The notes beneath the pieces were generated by a model. That model was not told the DNA's origin. It saw only the letters and a list, made by a program, of their open reading frames with translations, and searched no databases. A stretch of DNA of 64,000 bases, from assembly GCF_042646125.1 (NCBI RefSeq), contig NZ_JBHRSW010000029.1, positions 186,001 through 250,000 on the forward strand. Reading direction: 5' to 3'. Position numbers and translations under genes: made by a program. The DNA is from Glaciecola flavus. GTDB lineage: Bacteria > Pseudomonadota > Gammaproteobacteria > Enterobacterales > Alteromonadaceae. Below, in pieces: positions 8,415 through 17,159 of this stretch (within the stretch, counting starts at the first letter, position 1; the number at the start of each line of letters is the position of its first letter).

Positions 8415-9788
8415 ATGGCGTTATCCGTTATCATTTTGGCGGCAGGGAAGGGTACCAGAATGAAGTCTGACTTACCCAAAGTATTGCACCCACTCGCAAA
8501 CAAACCCATCGTAGAACATATCATCGACGCAGTGAAGCCCTTGGACTACCGTGCCATCAATCTTGTATATGGGCATGGTGGTGAGATGCTCAAAGATCGG
8601 CTTTCACATCATGAGCTGAATTGGTGTTTACAGGCGGAACAATTGGGTACAGGGCATGCCGTTATGCAAGCGCAGGCACACGTGAGTGACGATGACGATG
8701 CGTTAATACTCGTTGGCGATGCGCCACTTATAAGTACGCAAACCCTGCAAGCCTTGGTACTTGCCAAACAACAACACGATTTGGCTTTACTAACGGTAAA
8801 TATGAAAGATCCCAGTGGTATGGGGCGTATTATTCGCGATCCACAGCAACAAGGTAACATTACCGCGATAGTTGAGCATAAAGATGCGACAGAGGCGCAA
8901 CTTAAGATTACCGAAATCAATACCGGTATGATGATTATGTCGGGTAAAGATTTAAAACGATGGCTAGCCGCACTGTCTAACGATAACGCCCAAGGTGAAT
9001 ATTACCTGACTGATGTTATTGCCATGGCAGCAAATGAGGGTAAAAAAATTGGTGCAGCACAACCGGCTTGGCAAAAAGAAGTAGAAGGCATCAACAACCG
9101 CGCACAATTGGCAAGCTTAGAACGCGCCTACCAACGCAAACAAGCCGAAGATCTGTTATTGGCCGGCGTACATATCTTTGATCCTGAGCGTATTGATATC
9201 CGCGGAAACATTCAGGTAGGTAAAGATGTCAGTATTGATGTAAACGCAGTATTCGAAGGTGAGGTTAGCTTAGGCGATCGCGTCAGTATCGGCCCTAGCT
9301 GTGTGTTAAAAAACTGCGTGATTGGTGCAGATACTAAAGTAGAGGCTTTCTCGCATATCGAAGATGCAAGCCTTGAGAGTAATTGCCAAATTGGCCCTTA
9401 CGCAAGGCTCCGGCCTAAAGCAGAGCTTGCTGAGGGGGTGAAAATTGGCAATTTTGTTGAAGTTAAAAAAGCCAAGATTGGCAAAGGTAGTAAAGTCAAT
9501 CATTTGAGTTATGTTGGTGATGCCGAAGTGGGCACTAATGTAAACATTGGTGCTGGTACTATTACCTGCAACTATGACGGCGTGAATAAGTTTAAAACGA
9601 CCATTGCAGATGGTGTGTTTGTGGGGTCGAATTCGGCCTTAGTCGCGCCTGTCACCATTGGTGCTCATGCCACTGTGGGTGCGGGCAGTACAGTGACCAA
9701 AGACATTGCCGATAAAGAGCTAGCGGTTGCGCGAAGCAAACAACGGAACATTCAAGATTGGGTACGCCCAAGCAAGCTAGAAAAATAG
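8415..9788 (+). CDS. glmU: Bifunctional GlmU: N-acetylglucosamine-1-P uridyltransferase / glucosamine-1-P acetyltransferase
   Basis: This cytoplasmic enzyme makes UDP-GlcNAc, the precursor of peptidoglycan and lipopolysaccharide. The N-terminal uridyltransferase domain (about 1-230) opens with the nucleotide-binding LAAGKGTRM and KVLHPLANKP, and has QLGTGHAV and VGDAPL. The C-terminal acetyltransferase (about 250-457) is a left-handed beta helix of hexapeptide repeats, with GPYARLRP, GNFVEVKKA, LSYVGDAEVG and NIGAGTITCNYDG. The length of 457 matches the family. It has a GAGG ribosome-binding site and is followed after 10 bp by glmS, so the two steps of the pathway are co-expressed. Confidence 0.97.
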   Translation: MALSVIILAAGKGTRMKSDLPKVLHPLANKPIVEHIIDAVKPLDYRAINLVYGHGGEMLKDRLSHHELNWCLQAEQLGTGHAVMQAQAHVSDDDDALILVGDAPLISTQTLQALVLAKQQHDLALLTVNMKDPSGMGRIIRDPQQQGNITAIVEHKDATEAQLKITEINTGMMIMSGKDLKRWLAALSNDNAQGEYYLTDVIAMAANEGKKIGAAQPAWQKEVEGINNRAQLASLERAYQRKQAEDLLLAGVHIFDPERIDIRGNIQVGKDVSIDVNAVFEGEVSLGDRVSIGPSCVLKNCVIGADTKVEAFSHIEDASLESNCQIGPYARLRPKAELAEGVKIGNFVEVKKAKIGKGSKVNHLSYVGDAEVGTNVNIGAGTITCNYDGVNKFKTTIADGVFVGSNSALVAPVTIGAHATVGAGSTVTKDIADKELAVARSKQRNIQDWVRPSKLEK

Positions 9789-9798
9789 AGAAGATTTT

Positions 9799-11628
9799 AT
9801 GTGTGGAATTGTAGGTGCAGTTGCCGAACGCAACGTAGTTCAAATATTACTAGAAGGATTGAGACGCCTAGAGTATAGAGGTTACGACTCAGCAGGTGTG
9901 GCGCTTATACACCAAGGACAACTTAATAGCATAAAACGCGTCGGCAAAGTTCAAAGCCTAAGTGATGCCATAACAAACGAGAACGGCTTGGGTTCAACAG
10001 GTATTGCTCATACGCGCTGGGCAACGCACGGTAGCGTGACAGAAACTAACGCACATCCACATATCAGTACAGACCGATTTGCCGTGGTGCACAATGGCAT
10101 CATCGAAAACCACAAAAAATTACGTGAAAGCTTAGCCGAAAAAGGTTATCGCTTTGCCTCTGATACTGACACTGAAACCATCGCTCATTCTATTGCCGAG
10201 CATATGGCACAAACAGGCGATTTACTAAGCTCAGTACTAAAATCTGTCGAAGGTTTTCACGGTGCATACGGTACCGTGGTTATTGATCGAGAAGACCCAA
10301 ATACCATGGTTGTCGCGCGCTCAGGCAGCCCACTTGTGATCGGCCTAGGCTTCGGCGAGAACTTTATCGCGTCAGACCAAATGGCTTTATTACCAGTCAC
10401 TCGCCGTTTCATCTTTTTAGAAGAAGGTGATGTGGCAGAAATTACGCGCACCACCGTTAAAATTATTGATGCTCAAGGTAATCAGGTAGAGCGGGAAATA
10501 GTTGAATCTCTCATTGAGCACGATGCGGGTGATAAAGCAGGTTATCGCCATTACATGTTAAAAGAAATTTACGAACAGCCAAGCGTGATCCGCAATACCC
10601 TAAAAGATCGTGTTAGTGCTGACGGGCTGGCTGAAAATATATTTGGTAAGGGTTCTGAGAGCATTTTTGAAAAAACGCAATATGTGAAAATCATTGCTTG
10701 TGGGACATCATACCATGCGGGCGTAACGGCCAAGTATTGGTTAGAACAATATGCTGGGGTGAGCTGTGATGTCGAAATCGCCTCTGAGTTTAGATATCGC
10801 AAGTCAGTGGTGCCCGCAAATAGCCTATTGGTGACGATTTCTCAATCGGGCGAAACCGCTGATACACTAGCTGCGCTGAAGTTAGCAAAAGAAATCGGTT
10901 ATAACTCCAGCCTAGCGATTTGCAATGTTGATGGCTCATCACTGGTGCGTGAATCCGAGTTGTCGTTTATGACTCGAGCAGGCACCGAAATTGGTGTGGC
11001 CTCGACCAAAGCCTTTACCACCCAACTAGCTTGTTTGCTGATGTTAGCCATCGCCATTGGCAAACATAAAGCCATGCCAAAAGATACCCAGCAAAACATC
11101 ATTGACGCGCTATTGAGCTTGCCCACTAAGCTGGAAGAAACCCTGCAACTTGCAAAAGAAATAGAAGACTTGGCAGAAGAGTTTTCTGACAAGTACCACA
11201 GTTTGTTTTTGGGGCGTGGTGATCAGTATCCAATAGCAATGGAAGGCGCACTCAAACTCAAAGAAATCTCTTATATTCATGCAGAAGCCTACGCATCGGG
11301 AGAACTAAAACACGGCCCATTAGCCTTGATCGATGCAGAAATGCCTGTGATCGTGGTAGCGCCCAACAACGAGCTATTGGAAAAGCTACACTCCAACGTA
11401 GAAGAAGTACGCGCCCGAGGCGGGATAATGTACGTTTTTGCAGACAAAGAAGCAGAATTCGCTAGTGACGAAACCATGCGCGTGGTAAATATACCGCATT
11501 GCATGGAGTCAATTGCGCCGATTATTTACACCATTCCTTTGCAGTTGTTGTCATATTACGTGGCCTTGATCAAAGGAACGGATGTCGATCAGCCCAGAAA
11601 CTTGGCAAAGAGTGTGACGGTTGAGTGA
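9799..11628 (+). CDS. glmS: Glutamine--fructose-6-phosphate aminotransferase (isomerizing)
   Basis: GlmS converts fructose-6-phosphate and glutamine to glucosamine-6-phosphate, the entry step to UDP-GlcNAc. Residue Cys2 in MCGIVGA is the N-terminal nucleophile of the glutaminase domain (about 1-240), with GYDSAG, HTRWATHG and VHNGIIENH. Two SIS sugar-isomerase domains follow (about 290-420 and 460-600), with CGTSYHAG, SQSGETADTL, GVASTKAFTTQ and the C-terminal DQPRNLAKSVTVE. The length of 609 is typical. No glmS ribozyme is seen upstream, as expected outside Gram-positives; the gap to glmU is only 10 bp. Confidence 0.97.
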   Translation: MCGIVGAVAERNVVQILLEGLRRLEYRGYDSAGVALIHQGQLNSIKRVGKVQSLSDAITNENGLGSTGIAHTRWATHGSVTETNAHPHISTDRFAVVHNGIIENHKKLRESLAEKGYRFASDTDTETIAHSIAEHMAQTGDLLSSVLKSVEGFHGAYGTVVIDREDPNTMVVARSGSPLVIGLGFGENFIASDQMALLPVTRRFIFLEEGDVAEITRTTVKIIDAQGNQVEREIVESLIEHDAGDKAGYRHYMLKEIYEQPSVIRNTLKDRVSADGLAENIFGKGSESIFEKTQYVKIIACGTSYHAGVTAKYWLEQYAGVSCDVEIASEFRYRKSVVPANSLLVTISQSGETADTLAALKLAKEIGYNSSLAICNVDGSSLVRESELSFMTRAGTEIGVASTKAFTTQLACLLMLAIAIGKHKAMPKDTQQNIIDALLSLPTKLEETLQLAKEIEDLAEEFSDKYHSLFLGRGDQYPIAMEGALKLKEISYIHAEAYASGELKHGPLALIDAEMPVIVVAPNNELLEKLHSNVEEVRARGGIMYVFADKEAEFASDETMRVVNIPHCMESIAPIIYTIPLQLLSYYVALIKGTDVDQPRNLAKSVTVE

Positions 11629-11672
11629 TTGGGGGTTGATGAGTTTTTGTGTTGTAAGTTAAATAATGACCG

Positions 11673-11743
11673 AAATAGAGTTTAATATGCGCTTCGCTTC
11701 ACTCGGTGAATCTAAAAGAAAGTTGGCAGCATAGACTCTATTT
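11673..11743 (+). terminator. Candidate terminator-like hairpin after glmS
   Basis: AAATAGAGT at 11673-11681 pairs with ACTCTATTT at 11735-11743, and TATGC at 11686-11690 pairs with GCATA at 11729-11733. A small inner hairpin (TTCAC-TCG-GTGAA) is also present. The descending arm ends in TTTT. It lies 45 bp past the glmS stop. The asymmetric internal loop makes it a weak call. Confidence 0.4.
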
Positions 11744-11826
11744 TGAATTGAACGCTTTACGGTATTTTACGAAATAATCGCTATCAATACTTTCATCATC
11801 AATTCCTTATCCAGAGTTTAGGTTCC

Positions 11827-12219
11827 TTACTTGAAAAACAGCGCAGGACTTATCCCAAAGCGTGTTGCCAAGCGTTCAATATGATCGCGTGTTAGGCGTT
11901 TACCGCCATTTAATACTTGAGACACCATACTTTTGCCGCCGATTCAATTTTTAAAGTCGGTTGTGTTCAAGTCATATTGATCCATCAATACTCTGAGCGT
12001 GGCTACAGCAGGATCTTCAGCTTCGCTTCGCTGATTAAACTCGCTAAAAGAAGCTGCTTCAGCTTCGTAGCGCGTAATAGCGTTGCTCAACGCCTCGATG
12101 ACAACTAGGTTGGTATCGTAGTCCTCAATTAATTCTTCCATGAGCGATAACGCTTGCTGGTGATCTTGCTCACTCGTTATGTCACGAAGAATAGGAATCC
12201 GGACATTAAGTTCATTCAC
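11827..12219 (-). pseudogene. HigA-like antitoxin gene (COG5499 type), interrupted by an in-frame stop
   Basis: Reading from a GTG at 12219, the frame gives the N-terminal region of a COG5499/HigA-type antitoxin (RIPILRDITSEQDHQQALSL, then a helical stretch through VATLRVLMDQYDL). It stops at TGA after TTDFKN. The same frame continues past that stop with IGGKSMVSQVLNGGKRLT and IERLATRFGISPALFFK, which is the missing helix-turn-helix, ending at TAA at 11827. In intact relatives this junction reads like D-F-x-x-E-I-G-G-K, so a single codon appears to have become TGA at 11946-11948. No HigB toxin gene lies upstream; the neighbour is the response regulator, 13 bp away. It is an orphan, probably decaying gene. 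Stop-codon readthrough is possible but less likely. Confidence 0.75.
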
Positions 12220-12232
12220 CAGTCCCGACAAA

Positions 12233-12835
12233 TCACAACCACCCTTTTTGTTTGGCAATGCGCGCGGCGTCAACGCGGTTTGTTGCATGTAGTTTGGTGA
12301 TGGCTTCTGATAAATAGTTCCGAATTGTACCTTCGGATAAAAATAGACGTGCTGCCACCTCTTTTGTAGTCAGCCCTTCACTGGCTAAGGTAAGGGCTTT
12401 TGCTTCTTTTGAGCTCAATGGATTGTTGTCTTCTAGCGCCATCATGGCCAGTTCAGGTTCGATAACTTTGTTGCCATTGATAATACTTTGAATACTGTTA
12501 AGTAAGTACTCGCTGTCTGCTTCTTTTAATATAAAACCGGCTACGCCTGCTTGTAGTGCGCGTTTTATGTAACCTGGTTTGGCAAATGTTGTCATAATGA
12601 CAAACTTGCTTTTGCAGTTATCGCGTAGCTTTTCTGCTAAGTGCAAGCCAGATACTTTTGGCATTTCAATATCGCTTAATATCAGATCAGGTGCGGGGTT
12701 GTTTGCTAGCCAATCAAGCGCAGCTTGTCCGTCTGCGCATTTAGCAACGATCTCTATCTTGTCTTCCAAACTTAATAGGGTAGCGATGGCATCGCGCACC
12801 AAACTTTGGTCTTCTACGACCATCACATCTGTCAT
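12233..12835 (-). CDS. LuxR/NarL-family response regulator (DesR-like)
   Basis: This is a two-component transcription regulator of 200 residues. The receiver domain (1-120) has the acidic pair in VVEDQSLVRDA, the phospho-acceptor Asp55 in LILSDIEMPKVSG, and the lysine in FILKEADSEYLL. The C-terminal helix-turn-helix (about 135-198) shows LSSKEAKALTLASEGLTTKEVA and LSEGTIRNYLSEAITKL. The start overlaps the stop of the kinase gene (ATGA), so it is the direct partner of that kinase. The organisation resembles Bacillus DesK-DesR and LiaS-LiaR, but the signal sensed here is unknown. The likely target is its own operon, which has a palindrome upstream at 14716-14740. Confidence 0.92.
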   Translation of the reverse strand: MTDVMVVEDQSLVRDAIATLLSLEDKIEIVAKCADGQAALDWLANNPAPDLILSDIEMPKVSGLHLAEKLRDNCKSKFVIMTTFAKPGYIKRALQAGVAGFILKEADSEYLLNSIQSIINGNKVIEPELAMMALEDNNPLSSKEAKALTLASEGLTTKEVAARLFLSEGTIRNYLSEAITKLHATNRVDAARIAKQKGWL

Positions 12836-13980
12836 CGTATTTCCTTATCAAGGATATGTGCGCTTTTGGAAAGGGGGAAACGCAATGCGATTCGCAAGCC
12901 GTCATTGCTCTGTATCGATACTGTTGCATTAATAAGGGCTGCGCGCTCTTCAATCCCAGTTAAGCCGTTACCTTTTACTATGTTGGTCGTCGACGTGTTC
13001 GCCACGTTTTGTCCATTGTCTTGAACAATCATCGAGCCGTTTTCTCCTTCATCTAAAAGTGCAACAATAACCTTGTTACCCTTGCTGTGCCTCAGTACAT
13101 TGGTGACACACTCTTTAATAATGAGTGTAATGTTGGTCTCTTGCAATGCTGTTAAACGTGGGATAATTGTTGTGTCGATTTGTTTTTCGACACTAAATTG
13201 TTTGTCTCTCAGTTGTGCGAAAGCCTTTTCCATTTCATCTAGCATTGATAGATGTTTAATGCCCGTCACGGTTTTGCGAATTTCGCTTAACAAGCTCTGT
13301 GACAATCTGGCCAACTCTTTTACTTCGGCACTCGCTTTTTCGTACTGACCTTTTTCCATTAATTTATCTGCGACTTGTGCCTTGAGTGAGATGCCGCTTA
13401 AGGCGTGCCCAGCAACATCGTGTAAATCCCTGCCAATGCGTTCGCGCTCTGCAATCGCACTGAGAGTACCTAAGGCTTCTTTTGCTTGCTTGTCTTTGAT
13501 TAGATGGGTTGTTTCACGTCGTTCCATAACACCAAAACACAGCAGTGCTAAGCAGTTGACCGCGCAGGCTAGAGCAAACATCCACAGACCAACATACAAC
13601 ACCTGTTGTAATACAATAATACTGAGCACAATGCATACGGTGACTAGTGCGCTTATTCGAGGGCGATAATAATAGCCGAGGATAAAACTCATATAACCAA
13701 AAAGAACGCCGCCGCCTATGTTAATTAGGTTGGCAATGCTGTTAATCAAAAACAAGCACCCCAACAACCAAGGTATCCGTTTTTTAGGTGCGTTGACCGT
13801 TGCTAAGTAAACCCCAACAAACGCCACATAGCATGATGCAACAACAATGTATTGACTATGGCTATATGTGTCACCAAAAAATAAAGGTGTGAAATAGAAC
13901 AAAGAAAACAGTAAGGAACTATACGCCCACTTTTTTTTGCGGCCCTCTGCCAAAAGTGGGAGTCGTAGCTCTGAATTCAT
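12832..13980 (-). CDS. DesK-like sensor histidine kinase
   Basis: This is a membrane histidine kinase with about six hydrophobic segments over residues 15-160 and no periplasmic sensor domain, as in DesK-like kinases that sense membrane state. The HisKA_3 dimerisation domain carries ERERIGRDLHDVAGHALSG, with the phospho-accepting His in RDLHDVAGH. The ATPase domain follows with an N-box variant IIKECVTNVLRHSKG, IVQDNGQ and GNGLTGIEERA. The ATG at 13980 was chosen because AAGGAT sits just ahead; an in-frame start at 14034 adds 18 polar residues without a better site. It lies between the membrane protein gene and its response regulator in one operon. Confidence 0.9.
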   Translation of the reverse strand: MNSELRLPLLAEGRKKKWAYSSLLFSLFYFTPLFFGDTYSHSQYIVVASCYVAFVGVYLATVNAPKKRIPWLLGCLFLINSIANLINIGGGVLFGYMSFILGYYYRPRISALVTVCIVLSIIVLQQVLYVGLWMFALACAVNCLALLCFGVMERRETTHLIKDKQAKEALGTLSAIAERERIGRDLHDVAGHALSGISLKAQVADKLMEKGQYEKASAEVKELARLSQSLLSEIRKTVTGIKHLSMLDEMEKAFAQLRDKQFSVEKQIDTTIIPRLTALQETNITLIIKECVTNVLRHSKGNKVIVALLDEGENGSMIVQDNGQNVANTSTTNIVKGNGLTGIEERAALINATVSIQSNDGLRIALRFPLSKSAHILDKEIR

Positions 13981-14065
13981 TGTGAGATCCTTATCGTTAT
14001 CATTTTGCTTTTTTATTGAAAAACAAGGAGTCATGCTACCACGGGCACATCAAGTAGAATATAGA

Positions 14066-14638
14066 TCAGCAAACACTCGCTGTTTTTACGGATTGTTTCT
14101 GATGATGCAGGTATTCCAAAATACTAATGGATACCACATACATACTAACGATGACGAATGAAATGGCTTCGACTCTATGATCTGGGAACAAATACCATAC
14201 GGTTACGACAGATAAGGTTCTACTAATGGCGTGAAAATAGCCAAGCCAATGTTGAACAATCCACGAGAAGGGTATCCACATTAGGCCCGATAGCACGCCG
14301 ATACTGAGTGATAGGGTTTGATAATCTGCTTGTGCAGCGGGAATACTGATAGCAAAAACCAATAGAGCCATGATCACGCCACTAAAAAATAAGCCGTCGA
14401 ATACATTCTTTTCTTTTTTTCGGCTGAACAGGCGTTCGCCGGTTAAGTAGGAAAGCGCCCCACCAATGTAAAATATCCCTCCCGTACCAATATATAACAT
14501 CATTGTCTTAGTGTATTCGTCCACAAAGGGGGCAATTGAGCCCATTGCTGCCCATACAATCATGCCTGCTAAGGGCATCGCCAAAAATCTACGTTGCTTA
14601 AATGCTTCTCTTTGTTGCTCTAGAGTTTGCGTTGTCAT
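14066..14638 (-). CDS. Hypothetical six-helix membrane protein in the two-component operon
   Basis: This 190-residue protein has a short polar N-terminus (TTQTLEQQREAFKQRRF) followed by about six hydrophobic segments, with the charged loop GERLFSRKKEKN between segments two and three. It resembles the DUF7010-type membrane proteins found beside DesK-like kinases, but that assignment is tentative. The ATG at 14638 has AAAGGTGG eight bases ahead; a GTG four codons earlier is inside that ribosome-binding site and was not used. It is the first gene of the operon, so it may be the target or an accessory sensor of the kinase. Function is unknown. Confidence 0.7.
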   Translation of the reverse strand: MTTQTLEQQREAFKQRRFLAMPLAGMIVWAAMGSIAPFVDEYTKTMMLYIGTGGIFYIGGALSYLTGERLFSRKKEKNVFDGLFFSGVIMALLVFAISIPAAQADYQTLSLSIGVLSGLMWIPFSWIVQHWLGYFHAISRTLSVVTVWYLFPDHRVEAISFVIVSMYVVSISILEYLHHQKQSVKTASVC

Positions 14639-14715
14639 ACCGGAATCCACCTTTAAATATATTCACTCTAAGATGGAAATAGTGTGCCAGTAGACTGCAT
14701 GAATGGTAATTGCCG

Positions 14716-14740
14716 AATGTCATGAATTGAACATGACATT
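14716..14740. promoter_or_regulatory. Palindromic operator candidate of the two-component operon
   Basis: AATGTCATG at 14716-14724 and CATGACATT at 14732-14740 form a perfect 9-bp inverted repeat with a 7-bp spacer; another TGTCAT follows at 14741-14746. The site lies 78 bp upstream of the first gene of the operon. LuxR-type response regulators of the DesR/LiaR group bind such dyads upstream of their own operons. The binding is inferred. Confidence 0.45.
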
Positions 14741-14808
14741 TGTCATTTGTTGTTTGGTTCTGTGGATCTGGTGCTTTTGTCAGGCGCTATGAACGTTGTG
14801 AAACCCTT

Positions 14809-14829
14809 AGTGCACATAATATGTGCACT
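14809..14829. promoter_or_regulatory. Perfect 10-bp palindrome downstream of the sulfatase gene
   Basis: AGTGCACATA and its exact reverse complement flank a single A. It lies 31 bp past the sulfatase stop and about 170 bp before the two-component operon start. It has no T-run on either strand, so it may be a protein-binding site rather than an intrinsic terminator. Confidence 0.35.
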
Positions 14830-14859
14830 CTAGTTCAGGTTATTTAGCTCAATCAACGG

Positions 14860-17079
14860 CTACTTATAAAAACTAAGATCAGGCTCGCCAGTAAAGCAAG
14901 CTAATACATAAGGGTAATCATCGGTGATGTAGTAAGCATATACGCCATCTACGGTCATACCATTACAAGCGTCCAAGTCACCTGCGCCTTCAAGGTATTC
15001 GTAGTCGTCTCTGAACAGGCCATTGTAGTTTCCCCCAGGTTCACCTTCGCCGTTGGGTCGTGTGCCGGATTTTAAGCGATAGCTAGATTGTACTTTGCGG
15101 ATCTGACCATTGTCTTCAATATAGGAGCCATAAATAGGAAAGCCATCAGCAGCAAAACCAATCACAGGGGAAACTTCGTTGCTATTATCAGCAAATAGAG
15201 CAAAAGGCGAGCCATGGTAATGATAGGTGCCGTCTGGTTGCGCATGGGCATTATGGCTGTCGACTCTAAATCCACTTTCAGGGTGCATTGGGTCGTATCG
15301 CCAAGGTGTACTCATATCATTGCAACCTATTTTACCGTCACCAACGCCAAAGCAACCCGCGGCTAACAAGTCGACTTTTACACCGTTCAATAATATCGCG
15401 TTGTCTATGCTTAAACTGAGTGCTGTCGGGGTAGTTGATTTTTGAGGTGAAATGGTGATTTCAAAGCGGTCATTTTGCTCAGATACATTATTGGGGAAGG
15501 CATTCCCGCCGTCATTAAAGTCGTGATTAGGAATGGCATTAGTCGTAAAAATACATTTGTTGTTATCAAGGGTTATTTCTAGATCTCCCATGAATACGGC
15601 ATCTCTTCCGACATCGTTTACCGTTGAGGTATATTGGGCAATGTAGTCGGCACAATTTCCACTGCCATTGGTCAATATGGCGTTAGTGATATCTATTGCT
15701 TTGTTAAGCGTGTTACCGTTTATGCTACTAGCATACTCTCTAAGTTGTTCAATTTGCGCGCTATATTGCGCATTGTTGATAAGGTTGTCTTGCTCAGAAA
15801 AGTTTTCAGTCAGCGCATAAAACGCTTCACTGCCGTCATTCAACTGGATCAGCTTATGGGTACTGTTTCGCACGGCTATACCCGTTACAGAAGCAGACTC
15901 AAATTCTGTGAAAATCTGATTGGCTGTCGTCGATGTGTTGTCAGAGAGCAAATTATAAAAACTCAGACTGTCATGAATAGTACTTCGGTCTGCTCCCGCT
16001 GCTTGTGCAAGCGTGGCAAATAAATCAGTGGCAGTAACTAAGGCATCCTCGCGTTCATTTATCCTGTCTACACCAGCGCCAGATACGATTAATGGAACAG
16101 CAATACCACCTTGGTACAGACTGCCTTTGCCGTGATCACTGGCAAAACTGCTGGTATCGATAATGCGAGAGGGTGTGCCGTTGTCTCCGATATAAATAAT
16201 TAAGGTATTTTCTCTCGCTTGTTCATCAAGCGTATCGAGCAGCCGCCCAATCTCGGTATCCATCGCTTCAATAGCGGCTAAGTAATAAGCGCGTCTATTG
16301 TCGTTTATATCCGTGCTGTCTCCGCTGAGAGTTCGCTCATGCAAGTCACTCGGTGGTAAATGAAAAGGGGAATGAGGGGCGGAATAGGCAAGCCATGCGA
16401 ACCATGGTGAGTTTTGTTCGGCTATCCACTCTATCGCTAAGTCCGTAATTTTGCTGGTGTGATATTCGTCACTGGTTTGAGTCTCGCCGTTTACAGTTAA
16501 TTCCCAGTTATAGTAGTCATCAATGTTGCCTAGGTTGCCAGCAAAGTGATGGATACCCATAGTAGCAGGGTGTTCAGCAAGCTCACTGTTGTTTCCACCT
16601 CCACCGAGATGCCATTTGCCAAAAACCGCCGAGCTGTAGTTTTCTGTATTCGGATTTTCAGCTAGATATGATTGGATACTTTGGTGTTCGTCAGAAAGCA
16701 CAGCCGGTGTGTATGTGACGCCGCTATTAATCCCATATTTTCCAGTGATTATTGTGGCTCTTGTTGTTGTGCATGAAGGTGTTGCCCAAGCGTTATCAAA
16801 CACAAGTCCGTTGTTAGCTAGTACATTCAAAGTGGGAGTATGTGGAAGATCGTCGCTAAAACTATACTGAGCTGAGGCGTCTAGCCCTTGATCGTCAGAT
16901 ATGATGAGTAGAATATTCGGTTGCTTATTTTCTGTCGGTGTTTCAGTATCGGGTGTATCGGGTGTTTCGACTGCTGGTGAGCCGGTGCTCGTGGGTGTGT
17001 TTTCGCCGCCGCCACTGCCACCACAAGCGACTATGCCTAGTGAGATAAAGGTTAAAAACGCAAAATACAATCTCTTCAT
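14860..17079 (-). CDS. Lipoprotein sulfatase fused to a YHYH domain
   Basis: The 739-residue lipoprotein has its lipobox at IVAC (Cys19), followed by a Gly/Thr/Pro-rich linker. Residues of about 53-460 are an alkaline-phosphatase-fold sulfatase: NILLIISDDQG supplies metal ligands, PSCTTTRATIITGKYG holds the site where Cys103 would become formylglycine, KWHLGG and IYIGDNGTPS supply further active-site residues, and DHGKGSLYQGG follows. The third position of the C-x-P/A-x-R motif is Thr here, which is unusual. The C-terminal part of about 200 residues holds GTYHYHGSPFALF and GFPIYGSY, the signature of YHYH-domain proteins, whose function is poorly known. A role in desulfating marine polysaccharides outside the inner membrane is inferred. 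The ribosome-binding site lies in a hairpin at 17084-17111. Confidence 0.88.
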   Translation of the reverse strand: MKRLYFAFLTFISLGIVACGGSGGGENTPTSTGSPAVETPDTPDTETPTENKQPNILLIISDDQGLDASAQYSFSDDLPHTPTLNVLANNGLVFDNAWATPSCTTTRATIITGKYGINSGVTYTPAVLSDEHQSIQSYLAENPNTENYSSAVFGKWHLGGGGNNSELAEHPATMGIHHFAGNLGNIDDYYNWELTVNGETQTSDEYHTSKITDLAIEWIAEQNSPWFAWLAYSAPHSPFHLPPSDLHERTLSGDSTDINDNRRAYYLAAIEAMDTEIGRLLDTLDEQARENTLIIYIGDNGTPSRIIDTSSFASDHGKGSLYQGGIAVPLIVSGAGVDRINEREDALVTATDLFATLAQAAGADRSTIHDSLSFYNLLSDNTSTTANQIFTEFESASVTGIAVRNSTHKLIQLNDGSEAFYALTENFSEQDNLINNAQYSAQIEQLREYASSINGNTLNKAIDITNAILTNGSGNCADYIAQYTSTVNDVGRDAVFMGDLEITLDNNKCIFTTNAIPNHDFNDGGNAFPNNVSEQNDRFEITISPQKSTTPTALSLSIDNAILLNGVKVDLLAAGCFGVGDGKIGCNDMSTPWRYDPMHPESGFRVDSHNAHAQPDGTYHYHGSPFALFADNSNEVSPVIGFAADGFPIYGSYIEDNGQIRKVQSSYRLKSGTRPNGEGEPGGNYNGLFRDDYEYLEGAGDLDACNGMTVDGVYAYYITDDYPYVLACFTGEPDLSFYK

Positions 17080-17083
17080 AGCT

Positions 17084-17111
17084 TATCCTCTCTTGTACTA
17101 CAGAGAGGATA
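17084..17111 (-). promoter_or_regulatory. Hairpin enclosing the ribosome-binding site of the sulfatase gene
   Basis: In the mRNA sense (minus strand) TATCCTCTCT, an 8-nt loop and AGAGAGGATA form a perfect 10-bp stem. The 3' arm contains the Shine-Dalgarno AGAGGA and ends 4 nt before the ATG. Folding would hide the site, so translation could be conditional. It could also be a DNA operator. Confidence 0.5.
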
Positions 17112-17159
17112 CTACGCTATTAAAAAGTTGATTTTTGCGGCTTTACGCTTTATTTACAA

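Noticed and set aside
9789..9798. glmS ribozyme
   Set aside because: Only 10 bp separate glmU and glmS, and this ribozyme class belongs mainly to Gram-positive bacteria.
15634..16023. 129-codon open frame antisense to the sulfatase gene
   Set aside because: It is a shadow of a well-supported gene, with no domain and no ribosome-binding site.
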